Assembly: GCF_019429525.1 (NCBI RefSeq)
Contig: NZ_JAHXZL010000013.1
Location: 1 to 64,000 of the forward strand
DNA: 64,000 bases
Origin: Sphingomonas folli
GTDB taxonomy: Bacteria; Pseudomonadota; Alphaproteobacteria; Sphingomonadales; Sphingomonadaceae
Reading direction: 5' to 3'
Part shown: positions 29,392-37,693 of the stretch, piece by piece
Position numbering within the stretch: position 1 is the stretch's first letter
Layout of the letters: each line of letters opens with the position of its first letter
Notes under the pieces: generated by a model
Database searches by the model: none
What the model was told of the DNA's origin: nothing
What the model saw: only the letters and a program-made list of their open reading frames with translations
Program-made: the position numbers and the translations under genes

Positions 29392-30981
29392 TCACCAGAA
29401 GGTCGCGTACAGCGCCACCAGGATCAGCACGAGCGCCAGCGCGCCGACGTTGAACGCCGCGCTGGTGGCGTAGCGCACGTCGCCGGTGACGATCGTGTCG
29501 CGGTCGTCGCGCCGCGGCGTGACCAGCGAGGCGCCGACCGCCAGCGCCAGCGCGATCAGGAACACCAGCCCCATCCGGTCCATGAACGGGAGCCCGGGCA
29601 GCAGCAGCTTGAACCCCCAGGACAGCAGCACCGAGGCGACCGCGGCGATGATCGCGCCGGCCTCGTTGGCGCGCTTCCAGAACAGGCCCAGCAGGAAGAT
29701 CACGGTGATGCCCGGCGTGAAGAAGCCGGTGAACTCCTGGATGAACTGGAACGCCTGCTCGGACGATCCCACCAGCGGCCGCGCGGTGAGGATCGCGATC
29801 ACCGTCGCCACCATCGCGGCGACGCGGCCGACCAGCACCAGCCGCGCGTCGTCGACGGCGCCGTCCTCGGCCGCGGACGCGCGGCGCTTGAACTTGGCCC
29901 AGACGTCGAGCGTGAAGATGGTCGCGATCGAGTTGATCTTGGACGCGGTCGACGCGATGATCGCCGCCACCAGCGCGGCGAAGACGAGGCCGAGCAGCCC
30001 GGTCGGCAGCAGCCGCATCATCGTCGGATAGGCCTCGTCGGGCTTGGCCAGCCCGGGCGCGAGCACCACCGCGGCGATGCCCGGCAGCACGATGATGATC
30101 GGCATCAGCAGCTTGAGGAAGGACGCGAACAGCACGCCCTTCTGCGCCTCGGCCAGCGACTTGGCCGCGAGCGCGCGCTGGATGATATATTGGTTGAAGC
30201 CCCAGTAGCTGAGGTTGGCGATCCACATCCCGCCGATCAGCACCGAGAGGCCCGGCAGGTCCATGTAATGCGGGTTGTCGCGCGACAGGATCATCTCGAA
30301 ATGATCGGGCAGCTCGCGCGTGAGCCGCGCGAAGCCCGCGACGAGGCCGGCGCCCTGCCCCAGCTCGCCCAGTGTGAGATAGGCGATGATGAGGCCGCCG
30401 AGCACCAGCAGCGTCACCTGGACGATGTCGGTCAGCGCCACCGCCTTCAGCCCGCCCTTGAGCTGGTACAGCAGCGCGAACGCGCCGAGCACCACCAGCG
30501 CGATATTCTGGTCGACCCCCGCCACCTTGGTCACCGCGATCGAGCCGAGCCAGATGATGCTGGTCAGGTTCACGAAGACGTAGAGCGCGAGCCAGAACAG
30601 GGCCATCAGCGTCCGGATCGAGGGGCCGTAGCGCCGCTCGAGGAACTGCGGCATCGTGTAGATCTCGTTGCGCAGGAAGATCGGCAGGAAGAACTTGCCG
30701 ACGATCAGCAGCGTCAGCGCCGCCATCCACTCGTACGAGGCGATCGCCAGCCCGATGGCATAGCCCGAGCCCGACATGCCGACGATCTGCTCGGCCGAGA
30801 TATTGGCCGCGATCAGGCTGGCGCCGATCGCCCACCAGGGCAGGTTCTTGGAGGCGAGGAAATAGTCGGTGGTGCTCTTCGGCCCGGCGCCCGCCTTGTC
30901 GCGGCTGACCCATTGCGCCAGCGCGAAGATGAAGATGGCATAGGCCACCACCACCAGCACGTCGATCGTGGCAAGCTGCAC
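29392..30981 (-). CDS. Sodium:solute symporter (SSS family, sugar type)
   Basis: This inner-membrane symporter has about 529 residues and 13-14 hydrophobic segments. The family signatures are FLASKNLPWWAIGASLIAA, ISAEQIVGMSGSGYAIG and LKGGLKAVALTDIVQ. A later segment, WGFNQYIIQRALAAKSLAEA, resembles sugar-type members. The GTG at 30981 has GGGGAGAG upstream; longer in-frame starts would add only Arg-rich sequence. SSS members couple sodium entry to uptake of sugars, organic acids or amino acids. Nearby glycoside hydrolases and similarity to SGLT-like proteins favour a sugar, but the substrate is inferred. Confidence 0.88.
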   Translation of the reverse strand: MQLATIDVLVVVAYAIFIFALAQWVSRDKAGAGPKSTTDYFLASKNLPWWAIGASLIAANISAEQIVGMSGSGYAIGLAIASYEWMAALTLLIVGKFFLPIFLRNEIYTMPQFLERRYGPSIRTLMALFWLALYVFVNLTSIIWLGSIAVTKVAGVDQNIALVVLGAFALLYQLKGGLKAVALTDIVQVTLLVLGGLIIAYLTLGELGQGAGLVAGFARLTRELPDHFEMILSRDNPHYMDLPGLSVLIGGMWIANLSYWGFNQYIIQRALAAKSLAEAQKGVLFASFLKLLMPIIIVLPGIAAVVLAPGLAKPDEAYPTMMRLLPTGLLGLVFAALVAAIIASTASKINSIATIFTLDVWAKFKRRASAAEDGAVDDARLVLVGRVAAMVATVIAILTARPLVGSSEQAFQFIQEFTGFFTPGITVIFLLGLFWKRANEAGAIIAAVASVLLSWGFKLLLPGLPFMDRMGLVFLIALALAVGASLVTPRRDDRDTIVTGDVRYATSAAFNVGALALVLILVALYATFW

Positions 30982-31243
30982 CTGTGTCTCTCCCCGTCCG
31001 CCGCGCGTCGCGTGTCGGGCGCCGTTGTAGGTCGCGCGGGCAGGCTGTCCACCCGTGTCGTGCCGCTCGCGCGGGGCGCGACAAAGGTTGCGACGCCGAC
31101 ACATGCCGCAATCACCCGGTGCGGCGGTGGCGGCAGGGAGGAGGCGAGGCCGCGGCGTTCCCGTGCTATCCGTCGCCTCGCGCCGCCCGCTTTCCTCCCG
31201 GTGGGCGGGCGGCGCCTCACTCGACCGCGGCGGGGAGAAGACG

Positions 31244-31636
31244 ATGATGCCCCTTCTGCTCGCCGCGGTCCTTGTCGCCGGCGCCGCGCCGGACGATCCG
31301 GTCGTGCCGGCGCCGCCGCGGCGCGTGCGCAGCGTCGCGCTCGCGCCCGGCGAGAGCTGCCCCAGGCCCGCCGGCGACGAGGTGGTGGTGTGCGCCCCGC
31401 TCGACGAACCCTATCGCATCCCCAAGCCGCTGCGCCGGTCCGAGATCGCGGCGAAGAACCAGAGCTGGGTCAACCGAGTCGCGACGATGGACGAGGTCGG
31501 CCGCGTCGCCGGCGGGTTGCCCGACACCTGCTCGGCGGTGGGCACGGGCGGCCAGACCGGCTGCACCCAGTCGATGATGCGCGCCTGGGCCGCCGATCGG
31601 CGCCAGCTCGCGCGCGAGAGCGCGGCGGTGCCGTGA
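31244..31636 (+). CDS. Small secreted Cys-containing protein, unknown
   Basis: This 130-residue protein has GGGGAGAAG before its ATG and a signal peptide (MMPLLLAAVLVAGAAP). The mature part has CPRPAGDEVVVCAPLDEPYR followed by IPKPLR, and a later pair in DTCSAVGTGGQTGCTQ, which gives two likely disulphides. Proteins with a GDE-x-VVC...YRIP-x-PLR core recur in sphingomonads without assigned function, to my recollection. Location should be periplasmic or secreted. Confidence 0.65.
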   Translation: MMPLLLAAVLVAGAAPDDPVVPAPPRRVRSVALAPGESCPRPAGDEVVVCAPLDEPYRIPKPLRRSEIAAKNQSWVNRVATMDEVGRVAGGLPDTCSAVGTGGQTGCTQSMMRAWAADRRQLARESAAVP

Positions 31637-31696
31637 GGCTGTCGGATCGCGGCACGCCGGTGTCGCGGTCCGAGCGGCGTCCTCTCCCTTCTCGGC

Positions 31697-31791
31697 GTCA
31701 CCCTGAGTTTGTCTCAGGACCTCCCGTCCGGCACTCGCCGCCACCGCCGAGTAGGCGGCACGGCGAGCGCTTGAAACGAGCTCACGACAAC
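31697..31791. repeat. Decayed GTCATCC-family extragenic repeat
   Basis: The left part GTCACCCTGAGTTTG matches the start of the elements at 23184 and 25974. The right part (TTGAAACGAGCTCACGACAAC) is a mutated version of the right end. It lies between convergent genes. It looks like an old, degenerating copy. Confidence 0.55.
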
Positions 31792-31825
31792 GTCGGGACG
31801 GGGACGCCGGTAAGCGCCCCTCCCC

Positions 31826-32911
31826 TCAGCGTGGCCGCATCGTCGCGGCGGCGAGCTTGCCGACCAGCCCGGGCAGGCCGGCATAGTTCGCCTTGTGGTA
31901 CGGCGAGTCCTGCTCCAGCACCGCCGAGATGCGCCGGTGCGCCTCGGCGAGCGCGTGATACGGCAGCCCCGGCAGCAGATGGTGCAGCGCGTGGTAGCGC
32001 AGCCCGACCGGCGCCCACAGCACCGGCAGCAGCGCGGGCGGGGGCACGTTGACCGTGTCGAGATACTGGGCGGTGACGCTCATCGCCTCGCCCTCATTCT
32101 CCCACAGATGCGCCACCAGGGTGCGAACCTGATTGATCAGCGCGACGCCCGAGCCGACCGCCAGGAAGATCGCGAACGCCCTCACAGACACCACGCCGGT
32201 GGCGGTCAGCACCAGCAGCGCGATCGCCCACAGGCTGGTGACGATCTCCCAGCGGGTCCAGCGCGCTCTCTCCTCGCCCTGGGGCGCGCGACGGCGGAAC
32301 CGCGGGTTGATCGACAGCGCCGAGTAGCGCGCCACCACCGCCTCGCGCAGCCGCGGCGACAGCGCCGACAGCGGCGCGAGCAGCGCGTAGCGGATCATCA
32401 GCCCGACCGGCGCCAGCGCCGACACCAGGATGAACACCGGCAGAGTCCACGGCCGCATCAGCGCGAGCGGCAGATATTCGGGGTCCTCCGACGTGCCGTA
32501 GCGCGTCTTGGCGTGATGCAGGTTGTGGACGCCCTCGTACATGAAGGAGGGGATCATCATCGGCACGCCGATGAGCGCGTTCCAGCCGGCGCGGAAGCCC
32601 GGCACGGCGGCGTGCTTGATGTGGCTGATCTCGTGGATCATGCTCATGCCGCGATACAGCGCGAGCACCGCCACCGCCCCGGCGAGCACCGCCCAGCCGG
32701 TCGAGCCGACCGTCACCGCGGCCGCGAGCGCGGCATAGCCGACCAGCGCCGAGCCGATCAGGTCGGCCCAGTAGAGCGCGGGGCGCGGCTGCACCAGGTC
32801 GCGGGTGAGGTCGGCGGCGGCGCGCAGCATCGCCTTGTCGTCGGCGATCGCCGACCGCGGCGCGGCGGGCGCGCTGCCCGCGCCCGTGCTGTCGAAGGTC
32901 ATCGTGTTCAT
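31826..32911 (-). CDS. Membrane fatty acid desaturase
   Basis: This di-iron integral-membrane desaturase has about 361 residues. The three His boxes are intact: HEISHIKH at about 95, HNLHHAKT at about 130, and HALHHLLPG at about 312. Hydrophobic pairs lie between them, as in acyl-lipid or acyl-CoA desaturases and related hydroxylases. Several in-frame ATGs exist; I chose 32911, which has GGAAAG upstream, over 32923 and 32932. It introduces a double bond or hydroxyl into fatty acyl chains or another lipid; the exact position and substrate cannot be read. It is divergent from the next gene (about 120 bp). Confidence 0.88.
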   Translation of the reverse strand: MNTMTFDSTGAGSAPAAPRSAIADDKAMLRAAADLTRDLVQPRPALYWADLIGSALVGYAALAAAVTVGSTGWAVLAGAVAVLALYRGMSMIHEISHIKHAAVPGFRAGWNALIGVPMMIPSFMYEGVHNLHHAKTRYGTSEDPEYLPLALMRPWTLPVFILVSALAPVGLMIRYALLAPLSALSPRLREAVVARYSALSINPRFRRRAPQGEERARWTRWEIVTSLWAIALLVLTATGVVSVRAFAIFLAVGSGVALINQVRTLVAHLWENEGEAMSVTAQYLDTVNVPPPALLPVLWAPVGLRYHALHHLLPGLPYHALAEAHRRISAVLEQDSPYHKANYAGLPGLVGKLAAATMRPR

Positions 32912-33031
32912 GGCGCTTTCCATTGCCCCCACATAGTGGCGACAGCATGACCTTTACAGGTCGCCCGCACGCCCCGTTGCCAGCAAAAGCCCGCTCGCTA
33001 TGATCGGTTTCTCCGTTTACGGGCGAGCGCC

Positions 33032-34183
33032 ATGTCCGATCTGTCCATCACCGCGGTCACCACCAAGAGCGAGCGCAAGGCGTTCGTCGATCTGCCCTTC
33101 CGCCTCTACGCCGACGATCCTTACTGGGTCCCGCCGCTCAAGGGCGAGGCGCTCGGGCTGATCACGCCCGAGAAGAACGGCTGGTTCAGCCACGCCGAGG
33201 CGCAGCTGTTCCTGGCGCGGCGCGACGGGCGCGTGGTGGGGCGGATCTCGGCGCACATCGATACGCTGGCGCTCGAGATGCCCGCCGCGCAGGGCTTCGG
33301 CCCCGGCGTCGGCCAATGGGGGCTGATGGACGCCGAGGACGAGGACATCTTCCGCGCGCTGCTGGAGCGCGCCGAGGCGTGGCTGCGCGAGCAGGGCATG
33401 GTGCGCGCGCTCGGGCCGATCAGCATGTCGATCTGGGAGGAGCCGGGGCTGCTGATCCAGGGCTTCGAGCAGGCGCCGACGGTGATGATGGGGCACCACA
33501 AGCCGGTCTATCGCGAGTGGATCGAGCGCGCCGGCTACCGGCCGGTCAAGCAGCTGGTCACCTACGAGCTCGATATCACGCAGGAGTTCCCGCCGATCGT
33601 GAAGCGGATCATCCGCTCGGGCGAGAACAACAAGAGCATCGTCGTGCGCGAGGTGAACAAGAAGCGCTTCGACGAGGAAGCCGCGATCATCCTCGAGATC
33701 CTCAACGACGCCTGGTCGGACAATTGGGGCTTCGTGCCGCTCACCCCGCCCGAGATCAAGGACGTGGGCGTCAAGCTCAAGCCGATCGTGTTCAACGACC
33801 TGATCCGCATCGCCGAGGTCGACGGGCGGCCGGTGGCGTTCATGATCACCCTGCCCGACCTCAACGAGGCGATCCGGCCGCTGAACGGCAGCCTGCTCCC
33901 GTTCGGCTGGGCCAAATTGCTGCTGTGGCTGCGCAAGCCGCGCGTGCGCACGATGCGCGTGCCGCTGATGGGGGTGCGCAAGGAGCTGCAATCGTCGCGC
34001 CTGGCGAGCCAGCTGGCCTTCATGATGATCGAGGCGATCCGCAAGGCCTCGGTCGCCCACTACGGCGCCTCGCGCGGCGAGATCGGGTGGATCCTCGACG
34101 ACAACCAGGGGATGAACTCGATCGCCACCGCGATCGAGAGCCGCGTCAACAAGGTCTATCAGGTCTACGAGCGGACGCTCTGA
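33032..34183 (+). CDS. GNAT-like N-acyltransferase protein
   Basis: This 383-residue cytoplasmic protein starts MSDLSITAVTTKSERKAFVD, followed by LPFRLYADDPYWVPPLKGE. FLARRDGRVVGRISAHID fits a GNAT strand with acetyl-CoA-site features, and a second GNAT-like half contains RIAEVDGRPVAFMITLPDLN. Such tandem GNAT proteins are often annotated as N-acetyltransferases. The divergent neighbour is a membrane desaturase, so a role in lipid acylation is a possibility only. No ribosome site is obvious before the ATG. Confidence 0.7.
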   Translation: MSDLSITAVTTKSERKAFVDLPFRLYADDPYWVPPLKGEALGLITPEKNGWFSHAEAQLFLARRDGRVVGRISAHIDTLALEMPAAQGFGPGVGQWGLMDAEDEDIFRALLERAEAWLREQGMVRALGPISMSIWEEPGLLIQGFEQAPTVMMGHHKPVYREWIERAGYRPVKQLVTYELDITQEFPPIVKRIIRSGENNKSIVVREVNKKRFDEEAAIILEILNDAWSDNWGFVPLTPPEIKDVGVKLKPIVFNDLIRIAEVDGRPVAFMITLPDLNEAIRPLNGSLLPFGWAKLLLWLRKPRVRTMRVPLMGVRKELQSSRLASQLAFMMIEAIRKASVAHYGASRGEIGWILDDNQGMNSIATAIESRVNKVYQVYERTL

Positions 34184-34259
34184 TCCGGGGGGAGCCGGCG
34201 GCGCCGCGCGCCTCGGCCGGCGCGGCGCCGCTCCCTCCCGTCCGCCCCGCGGCGGCCGT

Positions 34260-34508
34260 TCACAATCTCTCGGGGACCTTGACGCCCAGCTCCTTCCACT
34301 CCGCCCGCGTGTGGCAGACGCGCTGGATGATGTGCGAGCCGGTCGCCTCGGTGCTGTAGCAGTAGCGCGTGCCGGGACCGCGGGTCTTCGCTCCGCCCTC
34401 GGCCTGGGTGGCAGCGGCGGTGGCGGCGACAGACGGTGCGGTCGGCTCGGCCTGCGTCGGTGCGGCGAGGACGAGACCGGTGATAGCGGCGACGATCGTG
34501 GCGTTCAT
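34260..34508 (-). CDS. Small secreted protein, unknown
   Basis: This 82-residue protein has a signal peptide (NATIVAAITGLVLAAPTQA) and an Ala/Thr-rich spacer. A short C-terminal motif follows: GTRYCYSTEATGSHIIQRVC, then HTRAEWKELGV. The two cysteines probably pair. GGGAGA lies 7 bases upstream of the ATG. Short sphingomonad proteins with this YC...TGS-x-I...VC-x-TRAEW ending are common to my recollection; the function is unknown. Confidence 0.7.
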   Translation of the reverse strand: MNATIVAAITGLVLAAPTQAEPTAPSVAATAAATQAEGGAKTRGPGTRYCYSTEATGSHIIQRVCHTRAEWKELGVKVPERL

Positions 34509-34781
34509 GACAGTGTCTCCCTGCCCCGTGATCGGGGACGCCACGTGCTTTGCAGAGACCGTGCCAACGTAAATCTGGTCGGAAATCGAGTAGGTTAGCG
34601 GCGATACGGCATGCGGGCCCACCGGCCCTCCGCCGACATGCGGCGTATTCCGCCAGAAGATGGCGAGCCCTTGCGATCGGGCGCGAACACCCCATCTCGG
34701 AACGACTGTCCAGATCTGACCACGCGAGCCTGGATAGCTGAGAGACCGACCGCGCTCCCGCTTGCACGCAGGGAGACCGAC

Positions 34782-34958
34782 ATGGATCTCAACGAACTCT
34801 ACTCGCGCCACCAGTTATCGGTGGCGCGCGCGGCTGGCACCGCCAGCGTGACGGGTCGCGAGGTCTATCAGGTCTGCGCGCGCAGCTATGCCGAGCGGAT
34901 CGCGCAGCTGCAGTGGCGTTCCGGGGTCGTCCGTCCGACCGTGGTGATCGGCGCGTGA
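34782..34958 (+). CDS. Small cytoplasmic protein, coupled to next gene
   Basis: This 58-residue protein starts MDLNELYSRHQLSVARAAG and ends VRPTVVIGA. GGGAGA lies about 5 bases before the ATG. It has no signal peptide or membrane segment and is predicted helical. Its stop codon overlaps the GTG of the next gene (GTGA), a sign of translational coupling. Short sphingomonad proteins beginning with a DLN-x-LY-x-RHQ motif seem to be a family of their own, but I cannot name a function. Confidence 0.6.
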   Translation: MDLNELYSRHQLSVARAAGTASVTGREVYQVCARSYAERIAQLQWRSGVVRPTVVIGA

Positions 34959-35230
34959 GCGATCAGCCGCAACCCGCCCCGCGCTCGCCACGTCGACCGT
35001 ATTTCCGCCCCGCCAGCAGCGTGCCCAAGCTCTCGCCCGAGAGCGCCGCGCGCGAGAGCCAGGTCGTGCGCGCCGCGACCGAGCGGCTCGGGCTGGCCGG
35101 CGCGATGGCCTTCCTCAACGCCGACGTGGGACTGGGCGCGCGCCCGCTCAAGCTCGCCGCGGCAAGCGACGAGGGCGCGCGGCAGGTGCTCGAGCTGATC
35201 GCGGTGCAGGAGCCCGGCGAGGCCGGATAA
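34955..35230 (+). CDS. Small protein with MbcA/ParS-like C-terminal motif
   Basis: This 91-residue protein starts at a GTG that overlaps the upstream stop. The N-terminus is basic and Pro-rich. The C-terminal half, AMAFLNADVGLGARPLKLAA followed by SDEGARQVLELI, resembles the toxin-binding domain of Xre/MbcA/ParS antitoxins (DUF2384), where a G-x-RP-x-L...EGA-x-x-V core is typical. There is no RES-type toxin next to it; its partner, if any, would be the 58-residue protein upstream. This is a motif-level call. Confidence 0.5.
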   Translation: MSDQPQPAPRSPRRPYFRPASSVPKLSPESAARESQVVRAATERLGLAGAMAFLNADVGLGARPLKLAAASDEGARQVLELIAVQEPGEAG

Positions 35231-35257
35231 GCGGCGCGGGTTACCCTCTCCGCCGGT

Positions 35258-35351
35258 GTCACCCTGCCCCCGTGTCAGGGTCCACCGTGCCGAACGCTCG
35301 GCAGTCGCGGCGTGGGCAAAGCCGCGGATCCCGGGGCGGGCTCGGGATGAC
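35258..35351. repeat. GTCATCC-family extragenic palindrome
   Basis: The left end GTCACCCTGCCCCCGTG and the right end GGGCTCGGGATGAC belong to the same repeat family as 23184-23277. Inner pairing is weaker than in the other copies. It occupies the gap between two convergent genes. Confidence 0.65.
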
Positions 35352-35386
35352 GCCGGCGCGGGAGCGCGAGCGTGAGCCCTTCTCGG

Positions 35387-36196
35387 TCAGAACATGAAGG
35401 CGCCGCCCAGCACCAGCCGCGCGTCGGGTGCGTCGCGGTTGAGCCCCGCCACCGCGAGCAGGTCGATCTGGGTGCGCTTGGTCGGCTGCCACGCCAGCGA
35501 CCCCGCGGCGAGCGTGCGCGTGACATGGCCCGAGGGGTCGTCGTCGCGCTCGAGCGAGAGCTCCGCGACCGCGGTGATGCTGTCGGTCAGCGCGTAGCCC
35601 AGCCCGACCACGCCGCTCGCGTCGAAGTGGCGGCCGTTGCCGTCCTCGTCGACCGCCGCGGCGGCCTGGCCGGTGAAGTCGAGGCTCCAACGCTCGTCGA
35701 TCTGCCAGTAGACCGGCGCGATCACGCCCGCGGCCCAGTCGCCGTCGCCGATCCCCGCACGTCCGGTCGGCAGCGCGACATAGGGCTGGATCGCGGAGGA
35801 GACCGCGTTCCCGTCGGGGTGGCTCAGCGCGTAGCGATAGCCGATCACCGTGTCGCCCACGCCCCATTTGCGTGACACCGCGCCCGTCATCTTGTCGCGC
35901 GTCCGCAGCGTGCCGAGCGGGGTGAACTCGACCTGCAGCTCGCTGTTGGCGGTGAGGCCGAAGCGCGCGGTGACGTCGCCGAACAGCGTGAGGTCCTCGC
36001 GCGAGTCGTCGCCGTCGTCGCGCTGCCAGTCGACCCCAGAGACCTCGACCTGCACCTGCCCCGGCAGCGTGACGCAACCGCTCGCACCGAGCGACGGCCG
36101 GTTGGGGCAGAAGCGCTTGCCGTCCTCTTCCTCGGCCGCGGCGGGCGCGGCGGCGAGCAGCAGCGCGATCGCGGCGAGCAGGCCGGCGCGGATCAT
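35387..36196 (-). CDS. Predicted outer-membrane porin-like transporter (MetA-pathway type)
   Basis: This 269-residue protein has a signal peptide (AGLLAAIALLLAAAPAAA) and then a series of amphipathic strands: QVQVEVSGVDW, GLTANSELQVEFTPLG, VIGYRYALSHPDGN and AIQPYVALPTGRAG. It ends LVLGGAFMF with a terminal aromatic residue. This matches the transporter/putative MetA-pathway-of-phenol-degradation beta-barrel family (Pfam PF13557). It should be an outer-membrane barrel. Its ATG overlaps the xthA stop codon (ATGA), so the two are co-transcribed and translationally coupled, which is unusual given their unrelated roles. Confidence 0.7.
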   Translation of the reverse strand: MIRAGLLAAIALLLAAAPAAAEEEDGKRFCPNRPSLGASGCVTLPGQVQVEVSGVDWQRDDGDDSREDLTLFGDVTARFGLTANSELQVEFTPLGTLRTRDKMTGAVSRKWGVGDTVIGYRYALSHPDGNAVSSAIQPYVALPTGRAGIGDGDWAAGVIAPVYWQIDERWSLDFTGQAAAAVDEDGNGRHFDASGVVGLGYALTDSITAVAELSLERDDDPSGHVTRTLAAGSLAWQPTKRTQIDLLAVAGLNRDAPDARLVLGGAFMF

Positions 36197-36963
36197 CGCA
36201 GCCGTACCCAGGTCGGCGCGTGGTCGCTCGCTTTCTCGCGCCCGCGATACGCCTTGTCGACCCCCGCCTCGACCAGCCGGTCGGCCACCGCCGGGCTGAG
36301 CAGCAGGTGATCGATCCGGAAGCCCGCGTCGCGCTGCCACGCCCCGGCCTGATAGTCCCAGAAGGTCCACACGCCGCCGCGCGGGTGGCGCGCGCGCAGC
36401 GCGTCGGTCCAGCCCTGCGCGACGAGCGCGCGATAGCCCTGCCGGCTCTCGGGCTGCATCAGCGCGTCGCTCGCCATCGCGCGCACGGAGAAGACGTCGT
36501 CGTCATTGGGTATGACATTATAGTCGCCCGCCAGCACCGCGGGCATCTCGCTGGCGAGAAGCTGCGCCGCGCGCGCGCGGAGCCGCTCGATCCAGCGCAG
36601 CTTATAGTCGAACTTGGGACCGGGCACGGGATTGCCGTTGGGCAGGTAGATCGAGGCCACCGTCAGCCCGGCCACGTCACACTCGAGATAGCGGCTGTGC
36701 TCGTCCTCGGGCTCGCCCGCCAGCCCGCGCTGGCGCTCGACCGGGTCGGCGCCGCGCGCGAGTACCGCGACGCCGTTGAAGCCCTTCTGCCCGTGCCACA
36801 GCGCGCCATAGCCCGCGGCGCGCACCTCCCCCTCGGGGAAGGTCTCGTCGCTCGACTTGAGCTCCTGCAGGCACACCACGTCGGGCTGCGCCTCCTCGAG
36901 ATACTCGAGCAGCCGCGGCAGCCGCGCCTTGATGCCGTTGACGTTGTAGGTGACGATCTTCAC
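36193..36963 (-). CDS. xthA: Exodeoxyribonuclease III
   Basis: This 256-residue AP endonuclease / 3'-5' exonuclease acts in base excision repair. The family is clear: KIVTYNVNGIKARLP at the start, DVVCLQELKSSD with the metal-binding Glu, VASIYLPNGNPVPGPKFDYK, and VLAGDYNVIPNDDDVF with the Asp/Asn pair. RIDHLLLSPAVAD and ASDHAPTWVRL, with the catalytic Asp-His, complete the site. Length is normal. The stop overlaps the start of the barrel-protein gene downstream. Confidence 0.95.
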   Translation of the reverse strand: MKIVTYNVNGIKARLPRLLEYLEEAQPDVVCLQELKSSDETFPEGEVRAAGYGALWHGQKGFNGVAVLARGADPVERQRGLAGEPEDEHSRYLECDVAGLTVASIYLPNGNPVPGPKFDYKLRWIERLRARAAQLLASEMPAVLAGDYNVIPNDDDVFSVRAMASDALMQPESRQGYRALVAQGWTDALRARHPRGGVWTFWDYQAGAWQRDAGFRIDHLLLSPAVADRLVEAGVDKAYRGREKASDHAPTWVRLR

Positions 36964-37013
36964 GCACGACGACCTATCGCGCCGCGTCGGCTTTGTCTCG
37001 CCCCGCGCGCGAC

Positions 37014-37352
37014 TCAGACCGAGAAGCTGGTCCCGCAGCCGCAGCCGCTGGCGGCCTGGGGGTTCTCGACCTTGAACGAGGCGCCGCCGAGCGACTCGAC
37101 ATAGTCGACGCTGGCGCCGCGGACGAGGTCGAGGCTGACGTCGTCGACGACCAGCCGCACGCCGTCGGTCTCGACGACGATGTCGCTCGTCTCGGGGGCG
37201 TCGGCGAAGCCGAAGCGATATTGGAAGCCCGAGCAGCCGCCCCCCTCGACCGCGAGCCGCAGGATGGCGGGCTTGTTCTGCCGCGCCGCGATCGCCGCGA
37301 CGCGCGCGGCGGCGGCGGGGGTGAGCGCTATGTCGGGTGCGAGCGTGGCCAT
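37014..37352 (-). CDS. erpA: Iron-sulfur cluster insertion protein ErpA
   Basis: This 112-residue A-type carrier delivers Fe-S clusters to apo-proteins. The three ligand cysteines are present: GGGCSGFQYRF in the middle and the GCGCGTSF tail. Leading ALTPAAAARVAAIAARQNK is the usual first helix. I chose ATG 37352 because the conserved domain starts there, though the ribosome site is weak. It is 50 bp upstream of xthA on the same strand. Confidence 0.92.
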   Translation of the reverse strand: MATLAPDIALTPAAAARVAAIAARQNKPAILRLAVEGGGCSGFQYRFGFADAPETSDIVVETDGVRLVVDDVSLDLVRGASVDYVESLGGASFKVENPQAASGCGCGTSFSV

Positions 37353-37693
37353 GCGAGGTAGATAGGCGCGCGGCGCGGCGGGGGAAAGGGGCGAGGCCTC
37401 ACCGTGCATGACTAGCCCGCGAGAGCGCCCCACGTCGGTTCCGCCCTCCAGGGCATCGTCGCGAGCTGGCTCACCTCACGTGTCTCGCGACCGTCTTCCG
37501 GCGAGAGACGGATGCCGCGCCAAGCACAACAGCGCCTCACGGCGCGCGCGGCCCGGGGCTCCGGCCTGCGCGGGGGCACGCGGAGGAGCTCGCAACGATC
37601 CCCGTCCGAGCACGGGGCGAGCAACACAGCAACGAGAGAGGGCCGGCCCGCTCGAGGCGGTACCGGCCCTTCCGTCCTGGATCGGCGAGGCGA
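37353..37693. other. Intergenic region, no gene seen
   Basis: These 341 bases lie between erpA and the M23 peptidase gene. No open frame has a ribosome site or family features. The only clear structures are a small CCCCGT/ACGGGG hairpin at 37600-37617 and the terminator at 37639-37670. Confidence 0.5.
37639..37670 (-). terminator. Intrinsic terminator of the M23 peptidase gene
   Basis: AGGGCCGG and CCGGCCCT form a perfect 8-bp stem around a 16-nt loop. Read on the minus strand, it comes 24 bases after the peptidase stop and is followed by CTCTCTCGTTGC, which is moderately T-rich. Confidence 0.6.
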
